NCBI RefSeq assembly: GCF_026725475.1 | Contig: NZ_CP109965.1 | Coordinates: 2,542,001 to 2,606,000 of the forward strand | Direction: 5' to 3' | Length of the DNA stretch: 64,000 nt | Source: Catenovulum adriaticum | Lineage (GTDB): Bacteria; Pseudomonadota; Gammaproteobacteria; Enterobacterales; Alteromonadaceae | Shown here: in pieces, positions 27,524 to 37,023 of the stretch | Layout: every line of letters begins with the position of its first letter | Numbering within the stretch: the stretch's first letter is position 1 | Translations under genes and position numbers: made by a program | The notes under the pieces: generated by a model | Databases searched by the model: none | Told to the model about the DNA's origin: nothing | What the model saw: the letters and a program-made list of their open reading frames with translations, nothing else

Positions 27524-29011
27524 TTAATATTTAAACTGTTTAATTTGCTCTGATAAGTTATGTTCAACATCAATCATAGCTTGGGTGTTATGTTCTAATC
27601 CTTTGGTCTCATTAGTGAGCTTAGTGGCGCCATCTAACAAGTGCTCCATCCCTTGACTTACTTCTTTAGTTAATACAGATTGCTCTTCAGTTGCGCTCGC
27701 AATTTGAATAATCATATCATTAATATTGCTTAACTTATCTGAAATTGCAGCGAAAGCACCTACTGTTGTTTCTGTCGATTCTATCGTTTCACTCACTAAC
27801 TCTTTACTACGGTAAGATGCTTGATAAGAATCATCAGCTTTGCTTTGTAACGATACTATAATAGATTCAATCTCTTCAGTAGATTGGCGTGTTTTGCTGG
27901 CAAGCGAGCGCACTTCGTCTGCCACCACCGCAAAACCTCGGCCCGTTTCACCCGCCCGAGCGGCTTCTATTGCTGCATTTAGTGCCAATAGATTTGTCTG
28001 CTCTGCAATCCCTTTAATCACATCTAACACACCCCCAATATTTTCACTGGCTGTTTTCAGGTCTGAGGCAACTTTTGCATTATTTTCTAATTCATCGACC
28101 AACTGCTGAACATGGGTTAAATTGGTTTGAACATCTGTTCTACTTTGTGCGGCTAAATCAAATGTTTCTGTGGTACTTGAAGCGGTTAACTCTGCATTTT
28201 GTGCAATTTCACCTGTTGCTTCTGACAACTGCTTTAAATAACTGAGCGAGTGTTCGGTTTGTTCTTTTTGTTCATGTGTATTAACTGTCGTTTTATGGCA
28301 AACAGAACTAATAGAAGATGATAAATCACTTAACCCATTGGCCCCTTGCGCAACATCCGCAATAATAGTTTGGATTTTTTCAATAAAATGATTAAAGTTT
28401 TGAGCTAAAGTACCAATTTCATCATTTGTTTTTACTGGAATTCGTTGGGTTAAATCACCGCCTCCTCGAGCTATGTCAGCTAATACTTGGCTAACATTAG
28501 TTAAAGGCCGCACCACCACTTTGTTAATTAACAAAATAAGTAATACACTCAGCGCCAGCAGTGAAACTGCCATTGAAATAAGCTTTTCGTACCATTGAGA
28601 AGCTAATCGGTTTTCAACGCCACTACGTGAAAATGCAATTTTAACCTTGCCAATCATGCTGCCATCGGCACCTGAAATTTCATACCACTGTGCTGTCCCG
28701 TCAAGCGCAACATCTTGCTTCATTTTGGTTTCAGCCATTGCTTTATCACGGTGATCTGTCACTTCTACTTGCGCAATAATAGGATCTGGCATGTAAGCGT
28801 CAATAATGTTTTTTATTAAAGGAAAATCATACGAAAAAACAGGATCTTGCAATATTACTTTAAGCTGTTTAACAATTGCTTCTTTATTGTTTTCATAGCG
28901 TTCATTTTCGCTACTGGTTTGCATTGACATAGTGCCAAATGCAACAAGTCCCAATACAGCTAAATTTACACACAATAAAACGACAAGCACTTTTCTGGCA
29001 ATAGATTGCAT
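27524..29011 (-). CDS. Methyl-accepting chemotaxis protein
   Basis: Transmembrane chemoreceptor, 495 residues. There are two transmembrane helices (about 8-28 and 146-167), a short periplasmic ligand region of about 115 residues, and a HAMP domain (about 168-220, with VRPLTNVSQVLADIARGGGD). A long coiled-coil signalling domain follows. Its conserved hairpin tip is GIAEQTNLLALNAAIEAARAGE followed by GRGFAVVADEVRSLASKTR (about residues 340-380); the tip binds CheA and CheW. No CheR/CheB-recruiting C-terminal pentapeptide is seen (it ends EQIKQFKY). It is monocistronic. The ligand is unknown. Confidence 0.93.
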   Translation of the reverse strand: MQSIARKVLVVLLCVNLAVLGLVAFGTMSMQTSSENERYENNKEAIVKQLKVILQDPVFSYDFPLIKNIIDAYMPDPIIAQVEVTDHRDKAMAETKMKQDVALDGTAQWYEISGADGSMIGKVKIAFSRSGVENRLASQWYEKLISMAVSLLALSVLLILLINKVVVRPLTNVSQVLADIARGGGDLTQRIPVKTNDEIGTLAQNFNHFIEKIQTIIADVAQGANGLSDLSSSISSVCHKTTVNTHEQKEQTEHSLSYLKQLSEATGEIAQNAELTASSTTETFDLAAQSRTDVQTNLTHVQQLVDELENNAKVASDLKTASENIGGVLDVIKGIAEQTNLLALNAAIEAARAGETGRGFAVVADEVRSLASKTRQSTEEIESIIVSLQSKADDSYQASYRSKELVSETIESTETTVGAFAAISDKLSNINDMIIQIASATEEQSVLTKEVSQGMEHLLDGATKLTNETKGLEHNTQAMIDVEHNLSEQIKQFKY

Positions 29012-29248
29012 TTTAAAATTTACCTCTAAACATACGACTGTCTGTTACAGCCCGTTTACAGCTGCACAGTACATATCATCATTAATGACTATAACTTTAT
29101 TATTGACGCTTATTTTATATTAAGCAGAATCGAGTCTGCGAAAAATAAATAGTTTTTAACAGGGTTTTATCGTAATTTTAAATAATAATCAACAAAATAA
29201 TCTAAAGCCAAATTCAAGCCTATATTCATACTCTTGAATTAATTTAGG

Positions 29249-29668
29249 TTATTCACCTTGCATAGTCACTAAGATTCGACGTTCACCGCCATAATCTCTG
29301 TGCTCGCCTAAGTAAATCCCTTGCCATGTACCCAGTCCAAACTGACCATTTTGAATAGGCAGCTGCAAGCTCACACCAAATAAACTGGATTTAATATGAG
29401 CAGGCATATCGTCATCGCCTTCGTAGGTATGGCGATAATAAGGCTGGTTTTCTGGCACCATTACGTTCACGTGAGATTCAAAGTCAGTGCGAACAGTGGG
29501 ATCTGCATTTTCATTAATACTTAAACTGGCCGACGTATGTTGCAATAATAAGTGACATAAACCCACTTTAAACTGGTGAATTTCAGGTAATAATGATTCA
29601 ATCTCTGATGTAACTAAATGAAAGCCACGAGCTTGAGGCGTTAAGCGAATTGTTTTTTGTAACCACAT
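29249..29668 (-). CDS. yjbQ: YjbQ/UPF0047 family protein (secondary thiamine-phosphate synthase type)
   Basis: A 139-residue cytoplasmic protein of the YjbQ family. Members show weak thiamine-phosphate synthase activity, but the physiological role is unclear. The family motifs are LLLQHTSASLSINENADPTV (about residues 40-59, with the active-site His), GDDDMPAHIKSSLFG (about residues 83-97) and LGTWQGIYLGEHR near the C-terminus. It starts 4 bases after the cheX stop, so both genes are probably one leftward transcript. Confidence 0.9.
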   Translation of the reverse strand: MWLQKTIRLTPQARGFHLVTSEIESLLPEIHQFKVGLCHLLLQHTSASLSINENADPTVRTDFESHVNVMVPENQPYYRHTYEGDDDMPAHIKSSLFGVSLQLPIQNGQFGLGTWQGIYLGEHRDYGGERRILVTMQGE

Positions 29669-29672
29669 ATAA

Positions 29673-30146
29673 TTAACTTGCTACTTTATCAAAACAGATT
29701 TCAATGTGAACTTTTCCAGCTTCAGCTTCAAACGGCATAATAATGATAGTCCCGTCTGATTTATGATTTATGGTATGACCCTTTCCTGAAACCACGATTG
29801 GGGTTGCCATATCAAAATCGTAGCCTTTTTCAGCCAATAATTTTTTAGCACCACCTGTGACCATGTTGGTAATTTCCCCAACCATATCTGTTACTTCTTC
29901 ATTGATAGCATCTGGTTTTTCACCCAGCATTCTCTGCATAATATCAAGCGCTAAACCTGCTTCAAATGAAACTGACAATGACCCTTTAGTTTGAGGACCA
30001 ACCATACCAATTAGGCCAGACACATCGCCCCGAGCGACTTCGTCTTTTTTGACTCTTGGCTTTTGCGGCTTTAACTCAAGCATAGCCATGGTACTAACCA
30101 CGTTGACCAATGAAGATAAAAACGGGTTAATGAATTCTACATTCAT
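29673..30146 (-). CDS. cheX: CheX-family chemotaxis phosphatase
   Basis: CheX/CheC/FliY-type phosphatase that removes phosphate from CheY or related receiver domains. The 157 residues contain the catalytic helix EEVTDMVGEITNMVTGGAKK (about residues 82-101) with the E-x2-N pair needed for dephosphorylation. A second, degenerate helix lies near the N-terminus (NPFLSSLVNVVSTM). There is no CheY partner in the window. It is cotranscribed with yjbQ, 4 bases downstream. Confidence 0.88.
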   Translation of the reverse strand: MNVEFINPFLSSLVNVVSTMAMLELKPQKPRVKKDEVARGDVSGLIGMVGPQTKGSLSVSFEAGLALDIMQRMLGEKPDAINEEVTDMVGEITNMVTGGAKKLLAEKGYDFDMATPIVVSGKGHTINHKSDGTIIIMPFEAEAGKVHIEICFDKVAS

Positions 30147-30456
30147 AAGAGTTCCTACTATGTATCCTTTTAAAAGCTAAATAAATTTTTAATCATACTG
30201 CCGATAATTAATAAAATTGTAAATGCAAATAATGATAATGATTTTGTGATCTGATACGCTTTAATGTTTATTGTACAAATTTCAAACGAATTAAACGCTT
30301 AAGATTGCAACTTAAGATCTAGTATAAATGATCAACGCATAAATATTTGAGCTTATTTAAAAAATAAATTCCAGTTAGCCAATTTCACTCTAGATAAAGT
30401 TTCGTTATATACTGTCTTTACTATCGCATGTATTCATTAAACAACAGCAGTGCTTA
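30147..30456. promoter_or_regulatory. Divergent promoter region with a weak Fur-box-like sequence
   Basis: A 310-base AT-rich gap between cheX (leftward) and the DUF1289 gene (rightward). The stretch 30228-30246 contains TAATGATAAT and agrees with the Fur consensus at about 15 of 19 positions. The region is AT-rich, neither neighbour is a known iron gene, and chance similarity is quite possible. I see nothing else in this gap. Confidence 0.3.
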
Positions 30457-30720
30457 ATGCAACAAACCAAACTTTTTGAAATAGACAATATAGAAAGCCC
30501 CTGCATTGGTATTTGTGAATCAGGCGCTAGAGGCTATTGCCGTGGTTGTTTGCGTAGCAGAGATGAAAGGTTTTACTGGGAAAAACTCTCATCCGAGCAA
30601 AAAATTAAAGTTATTTCATTATGCGAAATGAGAAAGAAAAAGCTTAAAAATAAAAAGCTTAAACAGCAAGAAGAAGCGCTACTGGCACAAATTAAAGCCG
30701 AACAACTTGATTTATTTTAA
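30457..30720 (+). CDS. DUF1289 family small cysteine-rich protein
   Basis: An 87-residue protein. The N-terminal half has the DUF1289 cysteine pattern SPCIGICESGARGYCRGCLR (about residues 14-33, four cysteines, probably binding zinc or an Fe-S centre), followed by ERFYWEKLSSEQK. The C-terminal third is a highly charged Lys/Glu helix (MRKKKLKNKKLKQQEEALLA). The family has no established function. Its stop codon overlaps that of the convergent OsmC gene. Confidence 0.85.
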   Translation: MQQTKLFEIDNIESPCIGICESGARGYCRGCLRSRDERFYWEKLSSEQKIKVISLCEMRKKKLKNKKLKQQEEALLAQIKAEQLDLF

Positions 30721-31142
30721 GAGATTATCTCAAAGCTATGGGTTATTTTAACATCTGCGGCTAATAACATTGCGGCCACTGAACAATATTTATCAACCGA
30801 TAGCTCAACCGCTTGGGTTACAGCCTTAGTTGTTAGTTTTTCACCGCTAACTAAAAAGCGCAAATGAATTTGAGTAAATACCGCAGGGATCTGGTCCGCG
30901 CGCTGGGCTTCAATTTCAACTTCACACTGGCTAAGCCCTGTCCGCTTTTTTTCTAATATAGACACCACATCAAACGCTGAACAACCAGCTAAACCTAAAA
31001 GTACCATTTCCATAGGCCTGATACCTTGGTTTTCACCACCTGCCTCAATTGGACCATCTAATAAAACTTTTTTGCCATTACTGCCTGTGCCTTCAAATTG
31101 CCGCTTTTGACACCAACGTAGATTTAGTTTTTGTATTGACAT
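30717..31142 (-). CDS. OsmC/Ohr family protein
   Basis: A 141-residue OsmC-like protein. This family reduces organic hydroperoxides through a Cys pair in some members. The family region GIRPMEMVLLGLAGCSAFDVVSIL (about residues 40-63) contains the first Cys. The second conserved Cys corresponds to SVDKYCSVAAML (about residue 119), so both redox cysteines are present. It is closest to the YhfA-like subgroup rather than Ohr or OsmC proper. It is convergent with the DUF1289 gene, and its start is 54 bases from the divergent trans-sulfuration enzyme. Confidence 0.85.
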   Translation of the reverse strand: MSIQKLNLRWCQKRQFEGTGSNGKKVLLDGPIEAGGENQGIRPMEMVLLGLAGCSAFDVVSILEKKRTGLSQCEVEIEAQRADQIPAVFTQIHLRFLVSGEKLTTKAVTQAVELSVDKYCSVAAMLLAADVKITHSFEIIS

Positions 31143-31195
31143 ATCTCATTTATATTTACACTCTTAGGGGATTGAATACTGACACACAATAAATC

Positions 31196-32437
31196 ATGAT
31201 GAAAGAAAAAGGTTTTACCACTCAAGTTGTACATGCCGAGCGTCTACAAAATATTGAATCAGGGGCAGTCCACCAGCCCTTGCACCAATCTGTTTTATTT
31301 GCTTATGAACAAGCCCAAGATTTAGTCAATGTTTTTCAGGGTAAAAGTAAGCATCACGCTTACGCGCGTCAATCAACGCCTAGTGTAAATGTGTTACAAA
31401 ATACCTTAACCCAATTAGAAGGCGCTGTGTCTAGTTTAGTGTTTTCAAGTGGTATGGCCGCGTTAAGTAATACCTTGCTTACTTTGTTAAAAGCAGGCGA
31501 CCACTTAATAATGAGCCAGTTTGTGTTTGGCAATACCAGCAGTTTTGCCAAAACGCTCATTCAATTCGGAATAGAAGTCGATTTTGTTGATATCACCAAT
31601 CACACTCAAATTAAGCAAAGTATTAAGCCTAATACCCGAATGCTATTTTGCGAAACCATCGCAAACCCGGTAACCCAAGTCGCGGATATTAAAGCCATAA
31701 AAAACATATGCCAACCACAAAATATAGTGTTAACCGTCGATAATACCATGACCCCATGTTACCTTTTTAATGGCATACAGGCTGGTGCTGATTTATTAAT
31801 TTGTTCACTAACCAAATATTTTGGTGGGCATGCCAATGCACTTGGCGGTGCAGTCATTGATACCGGTAATTATAATTGGCAAAATTACCCTAATATTCTA
31901 AAAACCTATCAACAAGGTGATTCAAAAACTTGGGCTATCACCCAAATTAAGAAAAAAGGGTTGCGTGATATGGGGGCTTGTTTAAGTTCAGACGCAATAC
32001 ACTTATTAAGTGTTGGCGCTGAAACACTTGCACTTAGAATGGATAAAAGTTGTCATTCTGCCTTGCAAATTGCCACTTTTTTAAACCAACATCATAAAAT
32101 TAAAACGGTATATTACCCAGGGCTGGCCACTCACCCTGAACATGCAATTGCACAACGGCAATTTAAATACCCAGGTGCCATTTTAAGCTTTGATTTAATT
32201 GACTCAATTGACTGCTTAGATTTTATTGATCAACTTAAATTAATTTTATGTTCAACTCATTTAGGCGATAACCGCAGCTTAGCTATTCCTGTCGCCCCCA
32301 CAATTTATTATGAAATGGGAATAGAAAATCGCAAAAAAATGGGAATCAGCGAAGGCATGATTAGATTATCAGTAGGAATTGAAGACACCCAAGATATTAT
32401 CAATGATTTAACTCAAGCTTTAAGCTTTTTTAACTAA
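31196..32437 (+). CDS. Cystathionine gamma-synthase family PLP enzyme
   Basis: Trans-sulfuration enzyme of the Cys/Met metabolism PLP family, 413 residues. Visible landmarks are YARQSTPSVNVLQNTLTQLE (about residues 58-77), the glycine loop FSSGMAALSNTLL (about residue 83), the PLP aspartate in TVDNTMTPCYLF (about residue 182) and the Schiff-base lysine in SLTKYFGGHANALGG (about residue 205). The C-terminal SIGLED equivalent is SVGIEDTQDIINDLTQAL. The reaction (cystathionine synthase or lyase, homoserine sulfhydrylase, or methionine gamma-lyase) cannot be told from sequence alone. There is no metabolic operon, and no Met box is visible upstream. Confidence 0.85.
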   Translation: MMKEKGFTTQVVHAERLQNIESGAVHQPLHQSVLFAYEQAQDLVNVFQGKSKHHAYARQSTPSVNVLQNTLTQLEGAVSSLVFSSGMAALSNTLLTLLKAGDHLIMSQFVFGNTSSFAKTLIQFGIEVDFVDITNHTQIKQSIKPNTRMLFCETIANPVTQVADIKAIKNICQPQNIVLTVDNTMTPCYLFNGIQAGADLLICSLTKYFGGHANALGGAVIDTGNYNWQNYPNILKTYQQGDSKTWAITQIKKKGLRDMGACLSSDAIHLLSVGAETLALRMDKSCHSALQIATFLNQHHKIKTVYYPGLATHPEHAIAQRQFKYPGAILSFDLIDSIDCLDFIDQLKLILCSTHLGDNRSLAIPVAPTIYYEMGIENRKKMGISEGMIRLSVGIEDTQDIINDLTQALSFFN

Positions 32438-32642
32438 CTTAAACTCTGGATAAAAAGTTGGCTGAAATATAAGTTTATTTAATTTAAATGAGAGTCGATA
32501 TCACACTATAAAGCAATTTATTAACCTGAATTCAGGTTAATAAATACCGCTTCACGTCTACCACTTTAAGTCGCGATCATAATGAAAGATTCAAAAATGG
32601 CGACTTAACTTTGAATATTAATTTAACCAAGTTGAGGTTAAT

Positions 32643-33314
32643 CTAATACATTAACGAAGCAAATGGATTTAATAAACGTGCAGCACCTTGGGTAAATTGT
32701 ACAGGTGCATCCATCACAGCTAAACACAAACAAGACTGATTAGGCCGAGTTGTTGGCATATGAGTCACGTTATTATCCAGAACAATAAAGTCTCCGGGCT
32801 GATAGTGTCCTTGTTCATCACATAAATCACCCGCAAGCACTATGGTAATCTCTAAACTTTTATGAGTATGTTTAGGCACCTGAGTATCCGCTTCGATATA
32901 AATTAAACTAGACCTAAAGTCATCAAACGCGCCTAACTTGTTGCTATGTACACCACCAAATTTACGCCACCGTCCGTCTGATGAATAAAAGTGACTTAGC
33001 GTTTGCGGCAGCACAAATTTTTGCTCATTTACTTTAATAAAAGACGTTTGTGTTTTATCTATCGCTTTGCCTGTTTTTTCTGGGGGCTCACTCTGTAAAA
33101 TATCATCCAACATAGTATCGAATGCTGGCATATCTTCACTGGCGGCCTCTAGTTCGAGCAAGTCATCAGCGGCTGCTTGTTCAAACTCAGCCACACTAGC
33201 ACGACATATAGAACAATAATCCAAATGTGTTGCCACCGCTAAGCTCAAACCTGCCGACAAATCAGCGCGAGCATAGCGAGCTAAAAGTTCATCTGAGGGA
33301 TGGAAATTAATCAT
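32643..33314 (-). CDS. chrR: ChrR-family zinc anti-sigma factor
   Basis: Zinc-binding anti-sigma factor that holds the ECF sigma encoded just upstream. It has 223 residues. The N-terminal anti-sigma domain carries the His/Cys zinc motif in ATHLDYCSICRA (about residues 29-40). The C-terminal ChrR-type cupin carries PKHTHKSLEITIVLAGD (about residues 138-154) and NVTHMPTTRP, with His and Glu positions for a second metal. In Rhodobacter the pair responds to singlet oxygen and organic peroxides. Its start overlaps the sigma stop by 3-4 bases, so the genes are translationally coupled. Confidence 0.9.
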   Translation of the reverse strand: MINFHPSDELLARYARADLSAGLSLAVATHLDYCSICRASVAEFEQAAADDLLELEAASEDMPAFDTMLDDILQSEPPEKTGKAIDKTQTSFIKVNEQKFVLPQTLSHFYSSDGRWRKFGGVHSNKLGAFDDFRSSLIYIEADTQVPKHTHKSLEITIVLAGDLCDEQGHYQPGDFIVLDNNVTHMPTTRPNQSCLCLAVMDAPVQFTQGAARLLNPFASLMY

Positions 33315-33967
33315 ACATCTTGCTCCATCGCTTGTTTCAATTTAGCTAACCCTAAACGGATCCGCGATTTAACCGTACCAAGCGGAATTAATAAATTATC
33401 AGAAACCTCTTGATGTGATTTTTCGTCTAAATAGACTTGTCGAATAACATCGAGCTGGGGCGCTGATAAATGCTGATAAAAATGTTCTAGCTGCCCTTGC
33501 AATAATAAATTTTCCAATTGAGTAAACTCGTTAAAAGGCTCATCATGTTCAACAATAACGGGCCATAATTCATCGGCAATATTATCTTCTTTTTTTTGCG
33601 ATATTTTACGTAAAATATCATATCTTACATTACGTGCTATCGTGTAAATCCAAGTCGAAGCTGCCCCTTTATCAGGGTTAAATAAATGCGCTTTAAGCCA
33701 AACATTCAGCATCGTATCTTGAACCATCTCTAAGGCTAACGCGTCTTGCTTTAATAATTTTAACCCGAATGACTTTAATCTCGGGGCAAAATAATTAAAT
33801 ATCAAAGTGTAAGCTCGTCTATCACGATGTTCCGCAACTTGTTGCAACAAAGCTGCCCAGTTAGGTGATTCTGACGATGATCCAGATTTTGCCATCTCTG
33901 TCCGTGTATAATTAACTTGCGTTGATGATTGCAAGCTATCTTGACCGAGTATATCCATTTGAATCAA
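33311..33967 (-). CDS. ECF sigma factor paired with ChrR
   Basis: RNA polymerase sigma factor of the RpoE/ECF11 type controlled by the downstream ChrR. Region 2 spans about residues 60-115 (VQDTMLNVWLKAHLFNPDKG and STWIYTIARNVRYDILRK). Region 4 spans about 155-210 (LDEKSHQEVSDNLLIPLGTV then KSRIRLGLAKLKQ). The first 24 residues are unlike the family and the true start may be the internal ATG giving MAKSGSSSES (33895). The expected regulon is singlet-oxygen / photo-oxidative defence. Such pairs usually autoregulate, but I could not confidently place the promoter. Confidence 0.88.
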   Translation of the reverse strand: MIQMDILGQDSLQSSTQVNYTRTEMAKSGSSSESPNWAALLQQVAEHRDRRAYTLIFNYFAPRLKSFGLKLLKQDALALEMVQDTMLNVWLKAHLFNPDKGAASTWIYTIARNVRYDILRKISQKKEDNIADELWPVIVEHDEPFNEFTQLENLLLQGQLEHFYQHLSAPQLDVIRQVYLDEKSHQEVSDNLLIPLGTVKSRIRLGLAKLKQAMEQDV

Positions 33968-34067
33968 CTCTTTTTACAATTATTTTTAATAAATACGTTA
34001 AGCAATTCTGTTTGGATCACCTACAATAAAAACAAGTCACTTATCAATATGTAAAGGGAAAGGCACC

Positions 34068-34364
34068 ATGAAATTAGATAACGATATTCATAATTATTAC
34101 GAAAAATTAGTGATTGATAAATTAACCAGCATGGACATAACCGAAGCCACTTCAACCCCTAATTATTTAGCCGATTTATGTTGTTTAGTGTTAAACCAGC
34201 TACCTCCGCGGTACATACGTTATGAAGTTGACATGGCTTTTTATTTAGCACCAGCAGAACGCTTACAAATGGAAATGAATGTAGCAAACGCCATTCAAAC
34301 CTCGATCAAATTTTTAGCAGATACTCAACAACAGAACGCATCGGCTAAAACCTCAACCGATTAA
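34068..34364 (+). CDS. ComFB-like late competence protein
   Basis: A 98-residue cytoplasmic protein of the ComFB family. It shows NDIHNYYEKLVIDKLTSM at the N-terminus, then YLADLCCLVLNQLPPRYIRY (about residues 35-54, with the conserved Cys-Cys and LPPRYIRYEVD motif). The C-terminal helix reads EMNVANAIQTSIKFL. In cyanobacteria and Bacillus, related proteins bind cyclic dinucleotides or are linked to competence; the role in gammaproteobacteria is unknown. A good ribosome binding site (AAAGGGAAAGG) precedes the ATG. It is a single gene between the divergent sigma gene and ybaM. Confidence 0.8.
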   Translation: MKLDNDIHNYYEKLVIDKLTSMDITEATSTPNYLADLCCLVLNQLPPRYIRYEVDMAFYLAPAERLQMEMNVANAIQTSIKFLADTQQQNASAKTSTD

Positions 34365-34548
34365 GGTTTTAGTGTTAACTCACTAATAAAAGTTAAGGTC
34401 TAAAACTAAAAACTGGCGTTCATTTTGGGTTGCCAAGGTTGCTCGCCCTTTATAATAAATTTAAATGTTAATCATTCAGGTTTGGGATTACATATAATTA
34501 CGCATATAATGAGGCTAAATTAATAAGCTTAATAATAGGTTAGACAAA

Positions 34549-34713
34549 ATGTCGCTAAAAGAGGCGCCAACACATGTTCAAGTTGCAGTCGATCTGATCA
34601 TGTTGTTAGAGGACAATAACGTAGACCCAAACGATGTCTTAAAAGCAATCAAAATCGTTGAGCAAGATTACCTTAACAAATTAGGAAACAACATAAATAA
34701 AACGGAATCCTAA
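34549..34713 (+). CDS. ybaM: YbaM / DUF2496 family small protein
   Basis: A 54-residue protein found by direct translation. It begins MSLKEAPTHVQVAVDLIMLL and continues EDNNVDPNDVLKAIKIVEQD YLNK. E. coli YbaM is about the same size and starts [20 protein letters not shown], so the match is clear over the whole length. It is highly acidic with two helices. In enterobacteria the gene follows priC; here it stands alone between comFB and a TonB receptor gene. Function unknown. Confidence 0.85.
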   Translation: MSLKEAPTHVQVAVDLIMLLEDNNVDPNDVLKAIKIVEQDYLNKLGNNINKTES

Positions 34714-34826
34714 GCAATCTTAAAAAAATACACTAAACTGTAAAACTAGAGATTGCTTTTTAATAGGTTATTGGCCAATATACTGGTCAGCTAGCCATTT
34801 ACAAATAAAAAACAATAAGTTAGGCC

Positions 34827-36932
34827 ATGGACAATAAAAGATTATCTACCCAACTACTGACGGCTGGATTGCTCAGTTTAAGTTTAGGCACCGTCGCCAA
34901 CGCTGCTGAAGATCTGTTTTCTCTGCCCATAGAACAGTTACTACAACTTAAAGTTGCCAGCGCCACCCTAACCAATGAAACCATGCTCACAGTGCCCTCC
35001 AGTGTTGCTGTATATGAAGCACAAGATATTCAACAAATAGGGCTGGATAGCCTTGATGAATTACTAAATTTTGTTACAGGCATTCAAAGTAATGCATCTG
35101 ACCGAAATTCATTATTCAAACGTACTTCTTTTAGAGGTCGCTCTGCGGGTACTGGTGGCCGAGAAATTTTAATTTTATTAAATGGCCAACGTGTTAATAG
35201 TGAATATTCTGGCAATAGCGATTACACATTACCCAAAATCCCGCTCGCTATTGTAGAAAAAGTAGAAATAATCAAAGGTACAGGCTCAGCAATTTATGGC
35301 TCGAATGCGTTTTTAGGTGTAATTAACATTATAACCAAAAGCAATAACACGCCAGAACTTCATGTTGCTGCAGGCAATATGGGCAGCGTAGAGTTATCAG
35401 CTTCAGGTGGCACAACAATAGGTAAGGTTAATATTCATGCCTCCGCCGCTTACGGTAAAACAGACGGCGACCACTACTCAAACGTTAAAGATAGTTACAA
35501 TCCTGATCTTACACTGGATATTTCAGATCCTAACCGCCATGCTGAGGTCATTTTAAATATCAGCTCTGGTGAGACCGCCCTTAACATTGCTTACAGTGAG
35601 CAAAAGTCAGAGGACTATTATGTACAAGGGCATATTAGTAAAGGTTTTAACCAAACAGATACCGAAAGCTTATTTTCAACCTTAAATCACAATTTCATCT
35701 GGAATGATAAATTTAATAGTGATTTATGGTTAGATTATCGAAGAACCCGCTCAAATCACTATATACAGGGTACACCACCCTTCACTTTTGCCGAGATTAC
35801 CACACCGCCAACAACCGAACCTTTATTAGCCAAAACTCCATTTAATGAAGATGCGCACGGTATTAGATTAAATAATTTTTATCATTTAAATGAACAAGTA
35901 GATTTAAGTGTGGGCTTTGAATACCGTCATAGTGAATTAACTGAAAATCGTTCATATACTAATTTAGACTACGAAAAGTGCTTAACAAACGTCCCTTGTT
36001 TAACATACCTTGAATCTGGCGGACAAATTAAACCAGACGAACACCCTAACATTGGTTATTTTGGCGGTGAATATAAAGCAAACGCTGAATTTGTAGCAGC
36101 AACAAACCGAGATATTTGGGGTACTTTTATACAGTCTCAAATAGAAATTACAGATGATACCGAGCTCACCGTTGCCGTTCGGTACGATGATTACAATGAT
36201 ATTGGACAAAATACCAGTCCAAGAGTCAGTTTGGTTAGCCGGGTGGACCAAAAAAATACGGTAAAAGTAAATTATGGTGAAGCGTACAGAGCCCCGCAAT
36301 TTAACGAAATTGGATTAATCAATACTCCGTTATTTGAAGGCAATCCTAATTTAAAACCAGAAACCATTAAATCACTCGATGTTATTTGGTTAAGCCAACA
36401 TAATTATTGGAATTTTTCGACCACTTATTTTGTTCATACCATTGAAGATGCGATTATCGATTTGGTTGTAGATAACATAGTTAGACTCACTAATAATACC
36501 CAAGAGAGCCAACGCACCCAAGGGATGGAGCTTGAAGTTGCTTACGCGCCAAGCAATCATTTTCACTTACGGTTTGGAGCCACTCACTTTTTTGATTTAG
36601 CAGAAGACCAATTTAAAGCATCTGACACACTAGCCTATTTAATTGCAAATTATCACCATAACCAGTGGAATTATAATCTTTCGCTTAATTACCAAAGCGA
36701 AAAAGAAACAGTCACGTATGGCGGGCAATTTAGTGACAGAGTTAAATTAGATGGTTTTGTATTAGTTAACTCAAAAATAAGCTACCAGCTATCGCCTAAA
36801 ATCAATTTGTTTGCTAAAGCAAAAAATTTATTAGATAAAAATTTCACAACACCAGCCATTAGCAACACAACCGAAATGGGCGTGCCAAACCGAGGCCGTC
36901 AATGGTTTATTGGTAGTGAGTTTTATTTTTAG
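34827..36932 (+). CDS. TonB-dependent outer-membrane receptor
   Basis: Outer-membrane TonB-dependent transporter, 701 residues. It has a signal peptide (cleavage near VANAAED, residue 27) and a plug domain (about 50-165) with VPSSVAVYEAQDIQQIGLDS and the plug motif GTGSAIYGSNAFLGVINIIT (about residues 152-171). A 22-strand barrel follows, ending in GRQWFIGSEFYF with C-terminal Phe. The TonB box is not obvious. Barrel signatures such as NYGEAYRAPQFNEIG and NPNLKPETIKSLD (about residues 480-515) are typical. The ligand is unknown, and no Fur box was recognised directly upstream. A bidirectional terminator follows. Confidence 0.9.
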   Translation: MDNKRLSTQLLTAGLLSLSLGTVANAAEDLFSLPIEQLLQLKVASATLTNETMLTVPSSVAVYEAQDIQQIGLDSLDELLNFVTGIQSNASDRNSLFKRTSFRGRSAGTGGREILILLNGQRVNSEYSGNSDYTLPKIPLAIVEKVEIIKGTGSAIYGSNAFLGVINIITKSNNTPELHVAAGNMGSVELSASGGTTIGKVNIHASAAYGKTDGDHYSNVKDSYNPDLTLDISDPNRHAEVILNISSGETALNIAYSEQKSEDYYVQGHISKGFNQTDTESLFSTLNHNFIWNDKFNSDLWLDYRRTRSNHYIQGTPPFTFAEITTPPTTEPLLAKTPFNEDAHGIRLNNFYHLNEQVDLSVGFEYRHSELTENRSYTNLDYEKCLTNVPCLTYLESGGQIKPDEHPNIGYFGGEYKANAEFVAATNRDIWGTFIQSQIEITDDTELTVAVRYDDYNDIGQNTSPRVSLVSRVDQKNTVKVNYGEAYRAPQFNEIGLINTPLFEGNPNLKPETIKSLDVIWLSQHNYWNFSTTYFVHTIEDAIIDLVVDNIVRLTNNTQESQRTQGMELEVAYAPSNHFHLRFGATHFFDLAEDQFKASDTLAYLIANYHHNQWNYNLSLNYQSEKETVTYGGQFSDRVKLDGFVLVNSKISYQLSPKINLFAKAKNLLDKNFTTPAISNTTEMGVPNRGRQWFIGSEFYF

Positions 36933-36971
36933 CGCTCGCTTCATGTTGCTCGTTTCATAAAGATAAAAAAC

Positions 36972-37000
36972 AAAAAAGCCGAATATAAATTCGGCTTTTT
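36972..37000. terminator. Bidirectional terminator between the TonB receptor and YgiQ genes
   Basis: Perfect 11-bp stem AAAAAGCCGAA / TTCGGCTTTTT with a six-base loop TATAAA. It has A and T tracts on both sides, so it can stop transcription from both convergent genes. Confidence 0.9.
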
Positions 37001-37023
37001 ATATCAATAATTGATTAAATTGA

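Noticed and set aside
30228..30246. Possible Fur box
   Set aside because: About 15 of 19 matches in very AT-rich DNA, next to genes with no iron role; kept only as a low-confidence note.
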